DNA of 64,000 nucleotides from Nevskiaceae bacterium (lineage in GTDB: Bacteria > Pseudomonadota > Gammaproteobacteria > Nevskiales > Nevskiaceae). The position numbers were made by a program, and so were the translations under genes. Position 1 is the first letter of the stretch. Every line of letters begins with the position of its first letter. The notes beneath the pieces are model-generated. The model did no database searches and was not told the DNA's origin. It saw nothing but the letters and a program-made list of their open reading frames with translations. Shown one piece after another: positions 17,177 to 26,023 of the stretch. The stretch spans positions 31,085 through 95,084 of the forward strand of contig JAKFXK010000029.1 in NCBI GenBank assembly GCA_021731445.1, in the 5' to 3' direction.

Positions 17177-17863
17177 ATGATTGTCGATCCATTGCCCATT
17201 CCTGCCGCTGGCGAAAGCCAGCGCCTACAGCTGCCCGGCCCTTTCGGCGTGATCGAGACCTTGCTGTCCGCCCCCGGCCAGGCTGCGTGGGGAGGCTGTG
17301 TGGTCTGCCATCCACATCCGCTCTATGGCGGTGCGATGAGCAACAAGGTGGTCTACGCGCTGGCCTCTCAGGCCGGCAAGGCAGGACTTGTCACGCTGCG
17401 GTTCAATTTTCGCGGCGTCGGCAACAGCACGGGCCTGCACGACGAGGGCCGGGGCGAGACCGATGACACAGTCTGGCTGGCAGAACAGTTGCGCGCTGCG
17501 TTGCCGCCAGGCGCGCCGCTGGTGATGGCCGGGTTTTCCTTTGGCGCCTTCGTCTCACTCAAGGCGGCTTCGCGGGTGCGCGCAACGGGCTTGTTCAGCG
17601 TTGCCCCCCCGTTTTCTGCCACCCGCGCGATTTATGCCGAGGGCGAGGGATCGCCGCCGCATCCGGGTTGCCCCTGGTCGGTGATCCATTCGCGCGATGA
17701 CGATACCGTTGCCTATGCCGACACGGCCCGCGTGCTGGCAGAGTACGATCCCGCACCACAGCTCACCACGGTGGATGGTGCGGGCCATTTCTTCCACGGC
17801 CGCCTTGCCGAGGTGGGTGATGCGCTTGCCGCCTTGCTCGCCAAAGTGAAACCGGCACGCTGA
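17177..17863 (+). CDS. Alpha/beta hydrolase of the YheT/dienelactone-hydrolase-like group
   Basis: A 228-residue cytoplasmic alpha/beta hydrolase. The early HPHPLYGGAMSNKVV and FNFRGVGNS segments belong to the family annotated as alpha/beta hydrolases with oxyanion-hole HPHP. The nucleophile elbow GFSFGAF carries the catalytic Ser; a DDDTVAYAD acidic residue and DGAGHFFHG (His) complete the triad. The ATG at 17177 is used instead of the TTG at 17171. It is divergent from the Pro-rich protein gene and lies 38 bases before the outer-membrane protein gene on the same strand. The substrate is unknown. Confidence 0.88.
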   Translation: MIVDPLPIPAAGESQRLQLPGPFGVIETLLSAPGQAAWGGCVVCHPHPLYGGAMSNKVVYALASQAGKAGLVTLRFNFRGVGNSTGLHDEGRGETDDTVWLAEQLRAALPPGAPLVMAGFSFGAFVSLKAASRVRATGLFSVAPPFSATRAIYAEGEGSPPHPGCPWSVIHSRDDDTVAYADTARVLAEYDPAPQLTTVDGAGHFFHGRLAEVGDALAALLAKVKPAR

Positions 17864-17901
17864 TATTCTTCTCAAGCACCTCACCCCGGAGTCCAAAAGC
17901 C

Positions 17902-18612
17902 ATGCGCGTTGTCCTTGCCCTCACCCTTGCCTTTGCTGCCGGCACTGCCGCCGCGCAGGATTTCAGTTTCACCCCCGCCCCGCAGCAGCCTGATTTCAAG
18001 AGCGTCTCGCAGGATGTGATTGCGGTCACCAGCTACAAGGCGCTCGGACCTGCGGAGGCTGGCGGCGTCACCGGCTTCAGTGTCGGTGTCTACGGTTCCT
18101 ATTCCGCCACCCAGGACAAGAGCGCCTGGCAGCGGCTGGTGGGCGAAAAAGTCGAGGCAGTCGGTGTGGCGGGCCTGTCTGCCCGCAAGGGACTGCCGTT
18201 CGACATTGATCTCGGCGCCATGTACTCGCAGGTGCCAGGCACCGACGCCAAGCTGTTTGGCGGCGAAGTGCGCTGGGCCCCGCTGCCGGGTGGTGTCGCC
18301 ACTCCCGCCGTCGCGGTGCGCGCCAGCTACGTCAAGCTCACCGGCGAGGATGATCTCAAGGCCGATTCGAAGACTCTCGACGTATCGGTGTCCAAGGGGT
18401 TTGTGTTCGTCACCCCTTACGCGGGCCTGGGCTATGTCTGGGGTACGGTCGATCCCTCCGACAACTTCCCCAGCCTGAGCAAGGTGGAAGTCAACAAGGG
18501 CCGCTTCTTTGCCGGTGCGCGCGTCTCTCTGGGCTTTTTCGAAGTGACGCCGGAATACGAGAAGCTGGGCAAGAGCGATGTGTTCAACCTGCGGCTGTCG
18601 CTGGGCTTTTAA
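17902..18612 (+). CDS. Outer-membrane beta-barrel protein, YfaZ-like
   Basis: A 236-residue exported protein: signal peptide MRVVLALTLAFAAGTAAAQ, then alternating amphipathic beta strands (GVTGFSVGVYGSY, PFDIDLGAMYSQV, AVAVRASYVKLTG, FVFVTPYAGLGYVWG, RFFAGARVSLGFFEVTPEYEKLG) and a final strand ending in Phe (LRLSLGF), the classic Bam-recognised C-terminus. The length suits an eight-stranded barrel. The YfaZ-family name is a tentative resemblance. It may share a message with the hydrolase just upstream. Its role is unknown. Confidence 0.75.
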   Translation: MRVVLALTLAFAAGTAAAQDFSFTPAPQQPDFKSVSQDVIAVTSYKALGPAEAGGVTGFSVGVYGSYSATQDKSAWQRLVGEKVEAVGVAGLSARKGLPFDIDLGAMYSQVPGTDAKLFGGEVRWAPLPGGVATPAVAVRASYVKLTGEDDLKADSKTLDVSVSKGFVFVTPYAGLGYVWGTVDPSDNFPSLSKVEVNKGRFFAGARVSLGFFEVTPEYEKLGKSDVFNLRLSLGF

Positions 18613-18743
18613 GCCCGCCAAGGCTGATGGTGCAGCGCTTGCAGGTTCTCTTTCATGCACGCGCCCCACCGCCAAGCCGGGCTTAATGGCCCTTTGATCG
18701 CGGCAGCACAGGGCTGTGCCCCATCGAGCGCAACCATGACGAC

Positions 18744-19922
18744 ATGCCGCCATCGAAACAGGGAAGCTCCCATGCCGTCACAACGCGCCGCCAGCCTGAG
18801 GAGGATCGGGCAGGTGTGTCCACCTTGAACAGACGGCAGCCGGAGCTGCTGGCGCGTGCGCCCCACCAAGCGCTGGCGGCCGACGTCCTGCGTGCCAAGG
18901 TGCTGATCGTCGACGATCAGCAGGCCAATCGCGTATTGATGCGCCATACGCTGCCGCGCGGCGAAGTCGACATCATCGAGGCAGGCGATGGACTGGAGGC
19001 GTTGCGGCTCTGCGCCGAGCATGAGTTCGCGCTGATCCTGCTCGATATACGGATGCCCGGCATGGATGGTTTCGAGCTGGCGGCGGCCTTGTCGCGCGAC
19101 GGGGCGACGCGGGAGATCCCGATCATTTTCGTCAGCTCGGGCGGCGACGACATGAGCCACATCAAGAGCTATCAGTTCGGCGCCGTCGACTACATGACCA
19201 AGCCGCTCAACGAGCAGATGCTGGCCTCCAAGCTGCGCGTATTCGTCGAGCTCTGGCGCAGCAAGCGCCAGCTGCACCAGCTGCTCGGCGTGCTGGAAGA
19301 GCGCAACAAGAAGCTGGAGGAGGAGATCACCGAGCGTCGCCGCATCGAAACCCTGGTGCGCCACCAGGCCCAGCACGATGCGTTGACCAGCCTACCCAAC
19401 CGCATCCTGTTTCTCGACCGGCTCGACACCGCGCTCGAACGCGCCGCCCGCCACCACGAAAACTTCGCGCTGCTCTACATCGACATCGACGGCTTCAAGC
19501 CCGTCAACGACAACCACGGCCATCTGGTCGGCGACGAACTGCTGCGCCACATCGCACTCAGGCTCTGCAAGAACGTGCGCAAGACCGACACCGTTGCGCG
19601 TCTGGGCGGCGACGAGTTCGCCATTGTTCTCGAAGAGGTGGCCAGCGACCGCGCCGCGCTGCAGGTGGGCCTGAAAATCTGCGAGGCCCTCGCCGTATCC
19701 TATGTGCTGGAAATGCCCGATGGCCTGGTCACCGTGCGCGTCGGCGCCAGCATCGGGGTGTCGATCTTTCCCGACCATGGCCGCAACCGCAACGACCTCA
19801 TCAACGCCGCCGATGTCGCGATGTACCGTGCCAAGCGCAGCGGCAAGAACCATGCGGCGCTGGCCGAGCCGCCCTCTGGTTCTGTGGCGCTGCTGCGCGA
19901 CCGCCTGGCTGCGCGACTTTAG
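18744..19922 (+). CDS. REC-GGDEF diguanylate cyclase
   Basis: A 392-residue response-regulator cyclase that makes cyclic di-GMP. A receiver domain (about 52-170) has VDDQ, the acceptor Asp in LILLDIRMPGMDGFE and Lys in MTKPL. A predicted coiled coil follows (LEERNKKLEEEITERRRIE), then a GGDEF domain with DALTSLPNR, DIDGFKPVND and an intact active site ARLGGDEFA. An RxxD inhibitory site (RKTD) lies five residues upstream, so product inhibition is likely. The first 50 residues are low-complexity and the start is uncertain. No kinase is adjacent. The stop overlaps the convergent metW by four bases. Confidence 0.92.
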   Translation: MPPSKQGSSHAVTTRRQPEEDRAGVSTLNRRQPELLARAPHQALAADVLRAKVLIVDDQQANRVLMRHTLPRGEVDIIEAGDGLEALRLCAEHEFALILLDIRMPGMDGFELAAALSRDGATREIPIIFVSSGGDDMSHIKSYQFGAVDYMTKPLNEQMLASKLRVFVELWRSKRQLHQLLGVLEERNKKLEEEITERRRIETLVRHQAQHDALTSLPNRILFLDRLDTALERAARHHENFALLYIDIDGFKPVNDNHGHLVGDELLRHIALRLCKNVRKTDTVARLGGDEFAIVLEEVASDRAALQVGLKICEALAVSYVLEMPDGLVTVRVGASIGVSIFPDHGRNRNDLINAADVAMYRAKRSGKNHAALAEPPSGSVALLRDRLAARL

Positions 19923-20518
19923 ATTGAACGCAGCTCAAAAACGGCAACTTCTGCAAACAGGTTTGGAAAAGCCCAGCTCAGCAGGCCACCTTCGCGGGCA
20001 TGGTTGAGCAGTGCGCGATCCGTGATCTTCCAGCGCCGCTGCGCGCACAGCGCCTCGAAATCCTTCACCGTGCAGAGGTGGATGTTGGGGGTGTTGAACC
20101 ACTGCTCCGGCAACGAGGGCGTCACCGGCATCGCACCGCGCAGCAGCGCCCAACGCACGCGCCAGTGCCCGAAGTTGGGGAAAGTCACGATCACGGTCTT
20201 GCCGACGCGCAGCATTTCTTTAACGGCCTCATCAGGACGTTGCAGGGCTTGCAGGGCCTGGGTCATCACCACCACGTCAAAGGCGGCATCGCCGAAGTCG
20301 CTCAAGCCCTCGTCGAGATCAGCCTGGATGACCTTGACGCCACGCGCGATGCAGGCGGCGACGTTGTCGGCGTCGATCTCCAGTCCGTAGCCGCGCACCT
20401 GCTTGTGCTCAGCCAGGTGCGCCAGCAGCGCACCATCACCGCAGCCGAGATCAAGCAGGCGTTGACCAGGTTCGATCCATTCACTGATGAGTGCGAGGTC
20501 AGGGCGCAGTGCACTCAT
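19919..20518 (-). CDS. metW: Methionine biosynthesis protein MetW
   Basis: A 199-residue class I methyltransferase-fold protein that works with MetX in homoserine O-acyltransfer for methionine synthesis. SAM-fold motifs are [23 protein letters not shown] and [23 protein letters not shown] and [13 protein letters not shown] are characteristic of MetW. Its ATG overlaps the metX stop (ATGA-type), giving tight coupling, the usual arrangement in proteobacteria that use both proteins. Confidence 0.95.
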   Translation of the reverse strand: MSALRPDLALISEWIEPGQRLLDLGCGDGALLAHLAEHKQVRGYGLEIDADNVAACIARGVKVIQADLDEGLSDFGDAAFDVVVMTQALQALQRPDEAVKEMLRVGKTVIVTFPNFGHWRVRWALLRGAMPVTPSLPEQWFNTPNIHLCTVKDFEALCAQRRWKITDRALLNHAREGGLLSWAFPNLFAEVAVFELRSI

Positions 20519-21648
20519 GACGGCTCGCCGGCAACGCGATCCAGATAATTCTTCAGCACACGGTGGTACTGCGGGATCGGCATGAGGAAATCATCGTGAC
20601 CGAGTTCGGATTCGATCTCGACATAGCTCACGTCCTTACCTGCAGCGACCAGGGCCTGCACGATCTCGCGCGAGCGGGCCGGTGAGAAGCGCCAGTCGCT
20701 CGAAAACGCGATGACCAGGAATTGTGCTGTGGCCTTTTCGTACGCGCGCACCAACTCGCCACCGGCATCGCGCGCGGGGTCGAAATAGTCGAGCGCCTTG
20801 GTCATCAGGAGATAGGTGTTGGCATCGAATCGGTCGACGAAGCTCTGGCCCTGATGGCGCAGATAGCTCTCCACCTCGAACTCGACATCGAAGTTGAAGC
20901 TGGGTGTGGCCGCTTTCAGCTCGACCCCGAACTTGGCGCGCATGGCGGCGTCGCTCAAGTAGGTGATGTGGCCCAGCATGCGGGCGAGCTTCAAGCCCCG
21001 GCTCGGCACCACACCGTGCTCGTAGAAATGCCCGCCATGAAAATCCGGGTCGCTCAAGATCGCCTGTCGCGCGATCTCGTTGAAGGCGATGTTCTGTGCC
21101 GAGAGTTCCGGCGCGCTGGCGATGATGAGTGCATGGCGGATGCGCGCCGGATACTCGATGGCCCAGGCCTGCACCTGCATGCCGCCCAGCGAGCCGCCGA
21201 CCACCGCAGCCCAGGCCGCGATGCCGAAGTGATCGGCAAGGGCGGCCTGCGAGCGCACCCAGTCGCTGACCGTGAGCAGGGGAAAATCCGGCCCCCAGGG
21301 TTTGCCGGTTTCAGGGTTTGTGGTGTTCGGCCCGGTCGAGCCCTTGCAGCCGCCGAGATTGTTGAGCGCCACGACGAAAAACTTTGTGGTGTCGATGGGC
21401 TTGCCGGGCCCGATGCAGTTGTCCCACCAGCCGGGCTTGTTGTCGCCCTCGCTGTAGACGCCAGCGACATGGTGATCGCCGGAGAGCGCATGGCAGATCA
21501 GCACCGCATTGCTGCCTGCGGCGTTGAGTGCGCCATAGGTTTCCACCATCAACTCGTAGCGCGGCAGCGTGCGCCCGCAGTCGAGTGCGAGTGGCGATGC
21601 GAACCCGATTTTTTGCGGTGTGACGATGCCGACCGATACTGGTTCCAT
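20515..21648 (-). CDS. metX: Homoserine O-acetyl/succinyltransferase
   Basis: It acylates the hydroxyl of homoserine at the start of the transsulfuration or direct sulfhydrylation route to methionine. The 377-residue alpha/beta-hydrolase fold has the nucleophile in [10 protein letters not shown], Asp in FSSDWRFSP and His in ELGHDDFLM, with [11 protein letters not shown] and GGCKGSTGP as family segments. In proteobacteria with MetW, many MetX proteins use succinyl-CoA rather than acetyl-CoA; this cannot be decided by eye. The start at 21648 ([12 protein letters not shown]) fits the family; in-frame ATGs at 21675 and 21702 arise from a tandem duplication. It overlaps metW and follows yggT. Confidence 0.95.
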   Translation of the reverse strand: MEPVSVGIVTPQKIGFASPLALDCGRTLPRYELMVETYGALNAAGSNAVLICHALSGDHHVAGVYSEGDNKPGWWDNCIGPGKPIDTTKFFVVALNNLGGCKGSTGPNTTNPETGKPWGPDFPLLTVSDWVRSQAALADHFGIAAWAAVVGGSLGGMQVQAWAIEYPARIRHALIIASAPELSAQNIAFNEIARQAILSDPDFHGGHFYEHGVVPSRGLKLARMLGHITYLSDAAMRAKFGVELKAATPSFNFDVEFEVESYLRHQGQSFVDRFDANTYLLMTKALDYFDPARDAGGELVRAYEKATAQFLVIAFSSDWRFSPARSREIVQALVAAGKDVSYVEIESELGHDDFLMPIPQYHRVLKNYLDRVAGEPS

Positions 21649-21663
21649 CAGCAGACTTGGAGA

Positions 21664-21713
21664 ATCGTTCCCCATTAGCGGAACAGGAGGATCGTTCCCC
21701 ATTAGCGGAACAG
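21664..21713. repeat. 23-bp direct repeat (27-bp period) at the yggT/metX junction
   Basis: The same 23 bases occur at 21664-21686 and 21691-21713, four bases apart. The copy at 21691 covers the last codons and stop of yggT; the other copies that end into the metX leader. The period is nine codons, so the metX frame stays open. Confidence 0.92.
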
Positions 21714-22253
21714 CATCGGCAGCGGCACCAGGCGGATCAGCACCTGCAGTGCCAGCATCACTACCAGCGGCGAGAGATCGAAGCCGCCGATCGGCGGGAT
21801 GAAGCGGCGCACGGGCTTGAGCAGCGGCTCGTTCAGGCTCCACAGGATATCCGCTGCCGGGCTGCGGCCTCCCGGGCCCATCCAGCTCAGGATGGCCTGC
21901 ACGAACAGCGACAGCGTGTAGAGGTTGATGCAGAGCACGATGCACTTGAGCAGGGCGAACCACAGCATCGCCAGCAGCGATACGGAGGCCCCCAGCATCC
22001 AGCCCACGACCGCGATGTAGATCACCGCGACGGCCAACAGCACCAGCAGAGTGGCGGTATCGAGGTTGCGGTAGCGCGGTATCAGGGCGCGCAGCGGTTG
22101 GGCGAGCGGGTTGGTGATCTTCCACACCAATTGCGACAAGGGGTTGTAGAAATCCGCACGCACCAGTTGCAGCAGCACGCGCAGCAGCAGCGCACCCATG
22201 AACAGATCGAACAGGACGTTGACGAGGAAGAACAGCGCGTTGCCAGCACCCAT
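21702..22253 (-). CDS. yggT: YggT family integral membrane protein
   Basis: A 183-residue inner-membrane protein with two copies of the YGGT module. Each has a hydrophobic helix followed by a loop of the kind [28 protein letters not shown] (about 45-70) and [22 protein letters not shown] (about 140-160). YggT proteins are linked to osmotic-shock resistance and to cell division or plastid partition in other lineages; the biochemical role is unknown. It starts 11 bases after proC. The proC-yggT-metX-metW order is conserved in pseudomonads. Confidence 0.92.
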   Translation of the reverse strand: MGAGNALFFLVNVLFDLFMGALLLRVLLQLVRADFYNPLSQLVWKITNPLAQPLRALIPRYRNLDTATLLVLLAVAVIYIAVVGWMLGASVSLLAMLWFALLKCIVLCINLYTLSLFVQAILSWMGPGGRSPAADILWSLNEPLLKPVRRFIPPIGGFDLSPLVVMLALQVLIRLVPLPMLFR

Positions 22254-22264
22254 GGATCGGTTTC

Positions 22265-23098
22265 CTATTGTTGGTCGAGGGCATCGCCCAGTGCCTTGGC
22301 ACGGGCATCGGCAGCTTGCAGAGCTTGTTGAAACATGGCGCGCAAGCCTGCGGATTCAAGGTGCTGCACGGCAGCCTCAGTGGTGCCACCTTTGCTGGTG
22401 ACATTGGCGCGCAGCACACTGGCATCCAGCCCCGACTCGCCAACCATGCGTGCCGCACCGACGCAGGTCTGTGCGGCGAGCTGTGCGGCGATATCGGGCT
22501 TGAGGCCGAGCGCTGTACCGGCATCGCGCAGCGCCTCTACCAGCAAAAAGAAGTAGGCGGGGCCGGAGCCGGAAAGCGCCGTCACTGCATCCAGCTGTTG
22601 CTCTTCATCGACCCACACGCAAGCGCCTGCGGTGGCGAGCAGGCGCTCTGCCAGCGCGCGCGCTGTGGCTGGGGTGCCTGTGGGCGCGAACAGGCCGGTG
22701 ATGCCGGCACCCAGCAACGCGGGGGTGTTGGGCATGGTGCGCACGTAGGCAAGCTCGCTGCCCAGCAGTCTTCGCAGTGTGGACAGCCTCACCCCGGCGG
22801 CGATCGACACCACCACGGCGCCAGGCTTGAGCTTGAGTCCCGCCAGTGCGGATGCCATCTGCTGCGGTTTGACGGCCAGCACCAGTGCATCGGCATCCGC
22901 CACGATTCCTGCCGCAGCGCCATGCACCGCAATCCCGAACTCTTTGGCGAGCCATGCCGCGCGCGCTGTCACAGGCTCCGCCACCACCACCTGCGTCGCG
23001 GGCCAGCCGGTCTTCAGCAAGCCGCCAATCAGCGCTGCGGCCATGTTGCCGCCGCCTAAAAAGGCAATCCTGGGATGTGCGGAGAGTGCTGCGGACAT
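22265..23098 (-). CDS. proC: Pyrroline-5-carboxylate reductase
   Basis: It reduces 1-pyrroline-5-carboxylate to proline with NAD(P)H, the last step of proline synthesis. The 277-residue protein has a Rossmann nucleotide site at the start ([19 protein letters not shown]), [25 protein letters not shown], and the C-terminal dimerisation domain with [12 protein letters not shown] and SKGGTTEAA. The start at 23098 ([10 protein letters not shown]) was chosen since the longer frame adds 13 residues over the divergent ilvA promoter. It heads the proC-yggT-metX-metW cluster. Confidence 0.96.
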   Translation of the reverse strand: MSAALSAHPRIAFLGGGNMAAALIGGLLKTGWPATQVVVAEPVTARAAWLAKEFGIAVHGAAAGIVADADALVLAVKPQQMASALAGLKLKPGAVVVSIAAGVRLSTLRRLLGSELAYVRTMPNTPALLGAGITGLFAPTGTPATARALAERLLATAGACVWVDEEQQLDAVTALSGSGPAYFFLLVEALRDAGTALGLKPDIAAQLAAQTCVGAARMVGESGLDASVLRANVTSKGGTTEAAVQHLESAGLRAMFQQALQAADARAKALGDALDQQ

Positions 23099-23131
23099 GG
23101 CGGCGGATGATGGCTGGAAAAATGCGCCGCG

Positions 23132-23137
23132 TATCAT
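23132..23137 (+). promoter_or_regulatory. Putative -10 element of ilvA
   Basis: TATCAT ends eight bases before the ilvA ATG, so any message would have a leader of only a few bases. No good ribosome site is seen. The -35 is unclear. Confidence 0.3.
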
Positions 23138-23145
23138 AGCGGCCG

Positions 23146-24762
23146 ATGACCCAGACCAAGCCCCTGTCCGCGCCGCTGGCGCGCTTCGACGCGCCCACCA
23201 GCAAGCTCCTCGCCGATCTCAAAGCCCGGATCGACTCGGCCCGAGTCTACGATGTGGCCTGCATTACGCCCTTGCAGGCCGCGCCCAAGCTCGGTGCGCG
23301 CCTGGGCAACACGGTGCTGCTCAAGCGTGAGGACTTGCAACCCGTGCACAGCTTCAAGCTGCGCGGGGCCTTCAACAAGATCGTGGGTCTCACGGCGGCA
23401 GAGCAGGCCAAGGGAGTCATCTGCGCCAGTGCGGGCAACCATGCACAGGGCGTGGCACTGGCCGGCAGGCATCTGGGCATCGCGACCCTCATCTGCATGC
23501 CGCGCACCACGCCGGCGATCAAGGTGGATGCGGTGCGCGCGCTCGGCGGCAAGGTGGTGCTGCACGGCGATGCCTATGACGACGCCCGCGAGCATGCCGA
23601 GAAACTGGCGGCGGAAAGGGGTCTCACTTTCGTGCATCCCTACGACGACATCGAGGTGATTGCCGGACAGGGCACGGTGGCGAAGGAAATGCTCGAACAG
23701 CTTGCGGGCCAGACGCTCGATGCGGTGTTCGTCTGCGTCGGCGGTGGCGGCCTGCTGGCGGGCGTCGCGGCCTATGTGAAAAGCGTCAGCCCCAAGACTC
23801 GTGTGATCGCGGTGGAGCCGGACGACTCCGATTGCTTCGCCCGTGCCTTTGAGGCAGGCCGTCGCGTCGAGCTGAAAACCGTCGGCCTGTTTGCCGATGG
23901 CGTGGCCGTGAAGCAGGTGGGAATCGAGCCCTGGCGTATCGCGCGGCATCTGGTGGACGAGGTGATCCGCGTCGATGCCGACGAGATTTGCGCCGCCATC
24001 CGCGACTGCTTTGCCGAGAACCGCAGCGTGCCGGAACCTGCAGGCGCGCTGGCCGTCGCAGGCCTCAAGAAGTGGGTTGCGCTGCACGATGCCAAAGGCC
24101 TCACACTGGCTGCGACCGTGAGCGGGGCCAATGTCAACTTCGACCGCCTGCGTCACATCGCCGAGCGTGCCGAGATCGGCGACCACAGCGAAGCACTGCT
24201 GGCCGTCACCATCCCGGAGAAACCCGGCAGCTTCCGCCGCTTTCTGAAGCAGCTCGGCCGGCGCGTCATTACCGAGTTCAACTACCGCTACGCCTCACCG
24301 GGCGAGGCGCACATCTTCGTCGGCTTCAAGCTCAGTGAGGGCGCTGGCGAGACCGCCGCACTCATCGCACATCTAGATGAGCTGGGCTATCCCGTCACCG
24401 ATCTGAGTCACAACGAGATGGCAAAGCTGCACGTCCGCTACATGGTTGGAGGCCGCCTGCCGACGGTCGGGGTCGGAGGCCGCGCGTCGGGTCTCGATGA
24501 CGAGCAACTGTTCCGCTTCGAGTTTCCGGAGCGTCCCGGCGCCTGTCTGGCGTTTCTGGATGCGATTGGCTCGACCTTCAACATTTCCCTCTTCCACTAC
24601 CGCAACCACGGCGCCGCCTATGGCCGTGTGCTGGCGGGCCTGCAAGTACCCAAGGGCAAAAGCCGCGAGTGCCGCGAGGCACTGGATGCGCTCGGCTATC
24701 CGTACTGGGACGAGCGCGACAACCCGGCCTATGCGCTGTTTCTAGGCAGTGCCCCGCAGTAA
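23146..24762 (+). CDS. ilvA: Threonine ammonia-lyase, biosynthetic
   Basis: A PLP enzyme that deaminates threonine to 2-oxobutanoate, committing carbon to isoleucine. The 538-residue length matches the long, allosterically regulated IlvA. The PLP lysine is in VHSFKLRGAFNKI, the SAGNHAQGVAL and VGGGGLLAGVA loops bind cofactor phosphate, and two C-terminal ACT-like regulatory domains follow (about 350-430, FVGFKLSEG; and about 450-530, FEFPERPGACLAFLD). Feedback control by isoleucine and activation by valine is therefore expected. It is divergent from proC across a 47-base gap and appears to be a single-gene unit. Confidence 0.96.
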   Translation: MTQTKPLSAPLARFDAPTSKLLADLKARIDSARVYDVACITPLQAAPKLGARLGNTVLLKREDLQPVHSFKLRGAFNKIVGLTAAEQAKGVICASAGNHAQGVALAGRHLGIATLICMPRTTPAIKVDAVRALGGKVVLHGDAYDDAREHAEKLAAERGLTFVHPYDDIEVIAGQGTVAKEMLEQLAGQTLDAVFVCVGGGGLLAGVAAYVKSVSPKTRVIAVEPDDSDCFARAFEAGRRVELKTVGLFADGVAVKQVGIEPWRIARHLVDEVIRVDADEICAAIRDCFAENRSVPEPAGALAVAGLKKWVALHDAKGLTLAATVSGANVNFDRLRHIAERAEIGDHSEALLAVTIPEKPGSFRRFLKQLGRRVITEFNYRYASPGEAHIFVGFKLSEGAGETAALIAHLDELGYPVTDLSHNEMAKLHVRYMVGGRLPTVGVGGRASGLDDEQLFRFEFPERPGACLAFLDAIGSTFNISLFHYRNHGAAYGRVLAGLQVPKGKSRECREALDALGYPYWDERDNPAYALFLGSAPQ

Positions 24763-24775
24763 CTGCAAGACGACT

Positions 24776-25045
24776 TTACCGGCAGACCGCGTAAGGCTGC
24801 TGCGTGCACTGGCAGTTGGCTTTCGACTCCACCGGGCAGTTGGCGAAGTAATCCTTGCCACCACACTGGATGTAGCAGCTGCGGCCATAGTCATGCACCA
24901 CTTCCTGACCCGGTGCGGGCACTACCGCGCCGGTGCCGGTGCTGCCGTAGGGCTCTACACCACCGGGGCCGACGGTGCCGTAGCAGGAGGCGAGCAGCCC
25001 CAAGGCCAACAGGGGGGTCAGCAATTTGAGCGTGGTGCGGATCAT
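24776..25045 (-). CDS. Small Cys-rich lipoprotein of unknown function
   Basis: An 89-residue predicted lipoprotein: a positively charged start (MIRTTLKLL), hydrophobic stretch, lipobox LLASC with the lipidated Cys near residue 20, a Gly/Pro-rich linker (VGPGGVEPYGSTGTG), and a small C-terminal domain with about five cysteines (SCYIQCGGKDYFANCPVESK then CQCTQQPYAVC). The even spacing suggests disulfides in the periplasm. The start was set at 25045, where the signal peptide begins; upstream codons are non-conserved. It is convergent with ilvA and divergent from the hydrolase at 25192. Confidence 0.72.
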   Translation of the reverse strand: MIRTTLKLLTPLLALGLLASCYGTVGPGGVEPYGSTGTGAVVPAPGQEVVHDYGRSCYIQCGGKDYFANCPVESKANCQCTQQPYAVCR

Positions 25046-25191
25046 GGTGAAAGACCAGTCGGTGGAGACGCTGCGCAGGCTGCGCGATATTTCTGAAGCG
25101 CGGATGAATCCTCGGTGCAAAGGGCAGAGCCCTGCAAGCGCTGCGTTACCATCGCGTTTATGAATCCAGTCACGTTTGCAGAGACCCACTG

Positions 25192-25953
25192 ATGCGCTTC
25201 GCCATGTTGGGCAGCGGCAGCAAGGGCAACGGCACGCTGGTGGATGCCGGCGGTGCGCGCGTGCTGGTGGACTGCGGCTTTGCGGTGCGCGAGGTCGAGG
25301 CACGCGCGGCAAGGCTCGACTTCGATCTCGACAGTCTCGATGCGATTCTGGTGACGCACGAGCACGGCGATCACCTCGGCGGTGTAGCGCGTCTGGCCCG
25401 CGCCTACGCGGTACCGGTGTATCTCACGCGCGGTAGCTATCAAGCCTGGCGTGACAAGGAGGTAGAGGACGTGCGCTTCATCACCCCGCACGAGCCGTTC
25501 CACGTCGGCGTGCTCAAGGTGCAGCCTTTCCCCGTGCCGCACGATGCGCAGGAGCCCTGCCATTTCGCGTTTCAGTGGAGCGGCAAGAAGCTCGGCATGG
25601 TGTCGGATCTGGGCGCCATCACCTCGCACGTCCGCTATGTGCTGAAGGACTGCGATGCCCTGCTGCTGGAGACCAACCACGATGTCGCCATGCTTGCCAA
25701 AGGGCCGTATCCGCAGCGCCTGAAAGACCGGGTCGGTGGCGGACTCGGCCATCTCTCCAACATGCAGGCGGCAGGCCTCGTCAGCACGGTGCAGCGTGAG
25801 CGCTTGCAGCATCTCGTGCTGACTCATCTCTCCGAGCAGAACAACACGCCGCAGCTGGCACGAGAGGCCATCTGCGAAGCATTGGAGCAAGACCCGGATT
25901 GGTGCGTCTGCGCGCATCAGCAGGATGGCCTTGCCTGGCGCAGCATTGCCTGA
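25192..25953 (+). CDS. Metallo-beta-lactamase-fold hydrolase, WalJ/YycJ-like
   Basis: A 253-residue MBL-fold protein. The metal-binding motif THEHGDHLGG (HxHxDH), the following VPHDAQEP and the third-ligand region LLLETNHDVAML and VLTHLSEQNN all match the YycJ/WalJ group; the opening FAMLGSGSKGNGTLVDAGG is highly characteristic. Relatives are described as 5'-3' exonuclease-like proteins linked to cell-wall control in Firmicutes; in proteobacteria the role is open. It is transcribed towards the next gene with a 70-base gap and is divergent from the small lipoprotein. Confidence 0.9.
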   Translation: MRFAMLGSGSKGNGTLVDAGGARVLVDCGFAVREVEARAARLDFDLDSLDAILVTHEHGDHLGGVARLARAYAVPVYLTRGSYQAWRDKEVEDVRFITPHEPFHVGVLKVQPFPVPHDAQEPCHFAFQWSGKKLGMVSDLGAITSHVRYVLKDCDALLLETNHDVAMLAKGPYPQRLKDRVGGGLGHLSNMQAAGLVSTVQRERLQHLVLTHLSEQNNTPQLAREAICEALEQDPDWCVCAHQQDGLAWRSIA

Positions 25954-26023
25954 AATGGTGTTCTTCGCCATTGCCGTGCAGTGGCGGGACGGGGACAATC
26001 AAAGTCCGATGAGGATTGACTCC

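Noticed and set aside
21649..22524. Long N-terminal extension of metX to 22524
   Set aside because: It overlaps yggT and proC on the same strand in another frame; low-complexity product; family start is at 21648.
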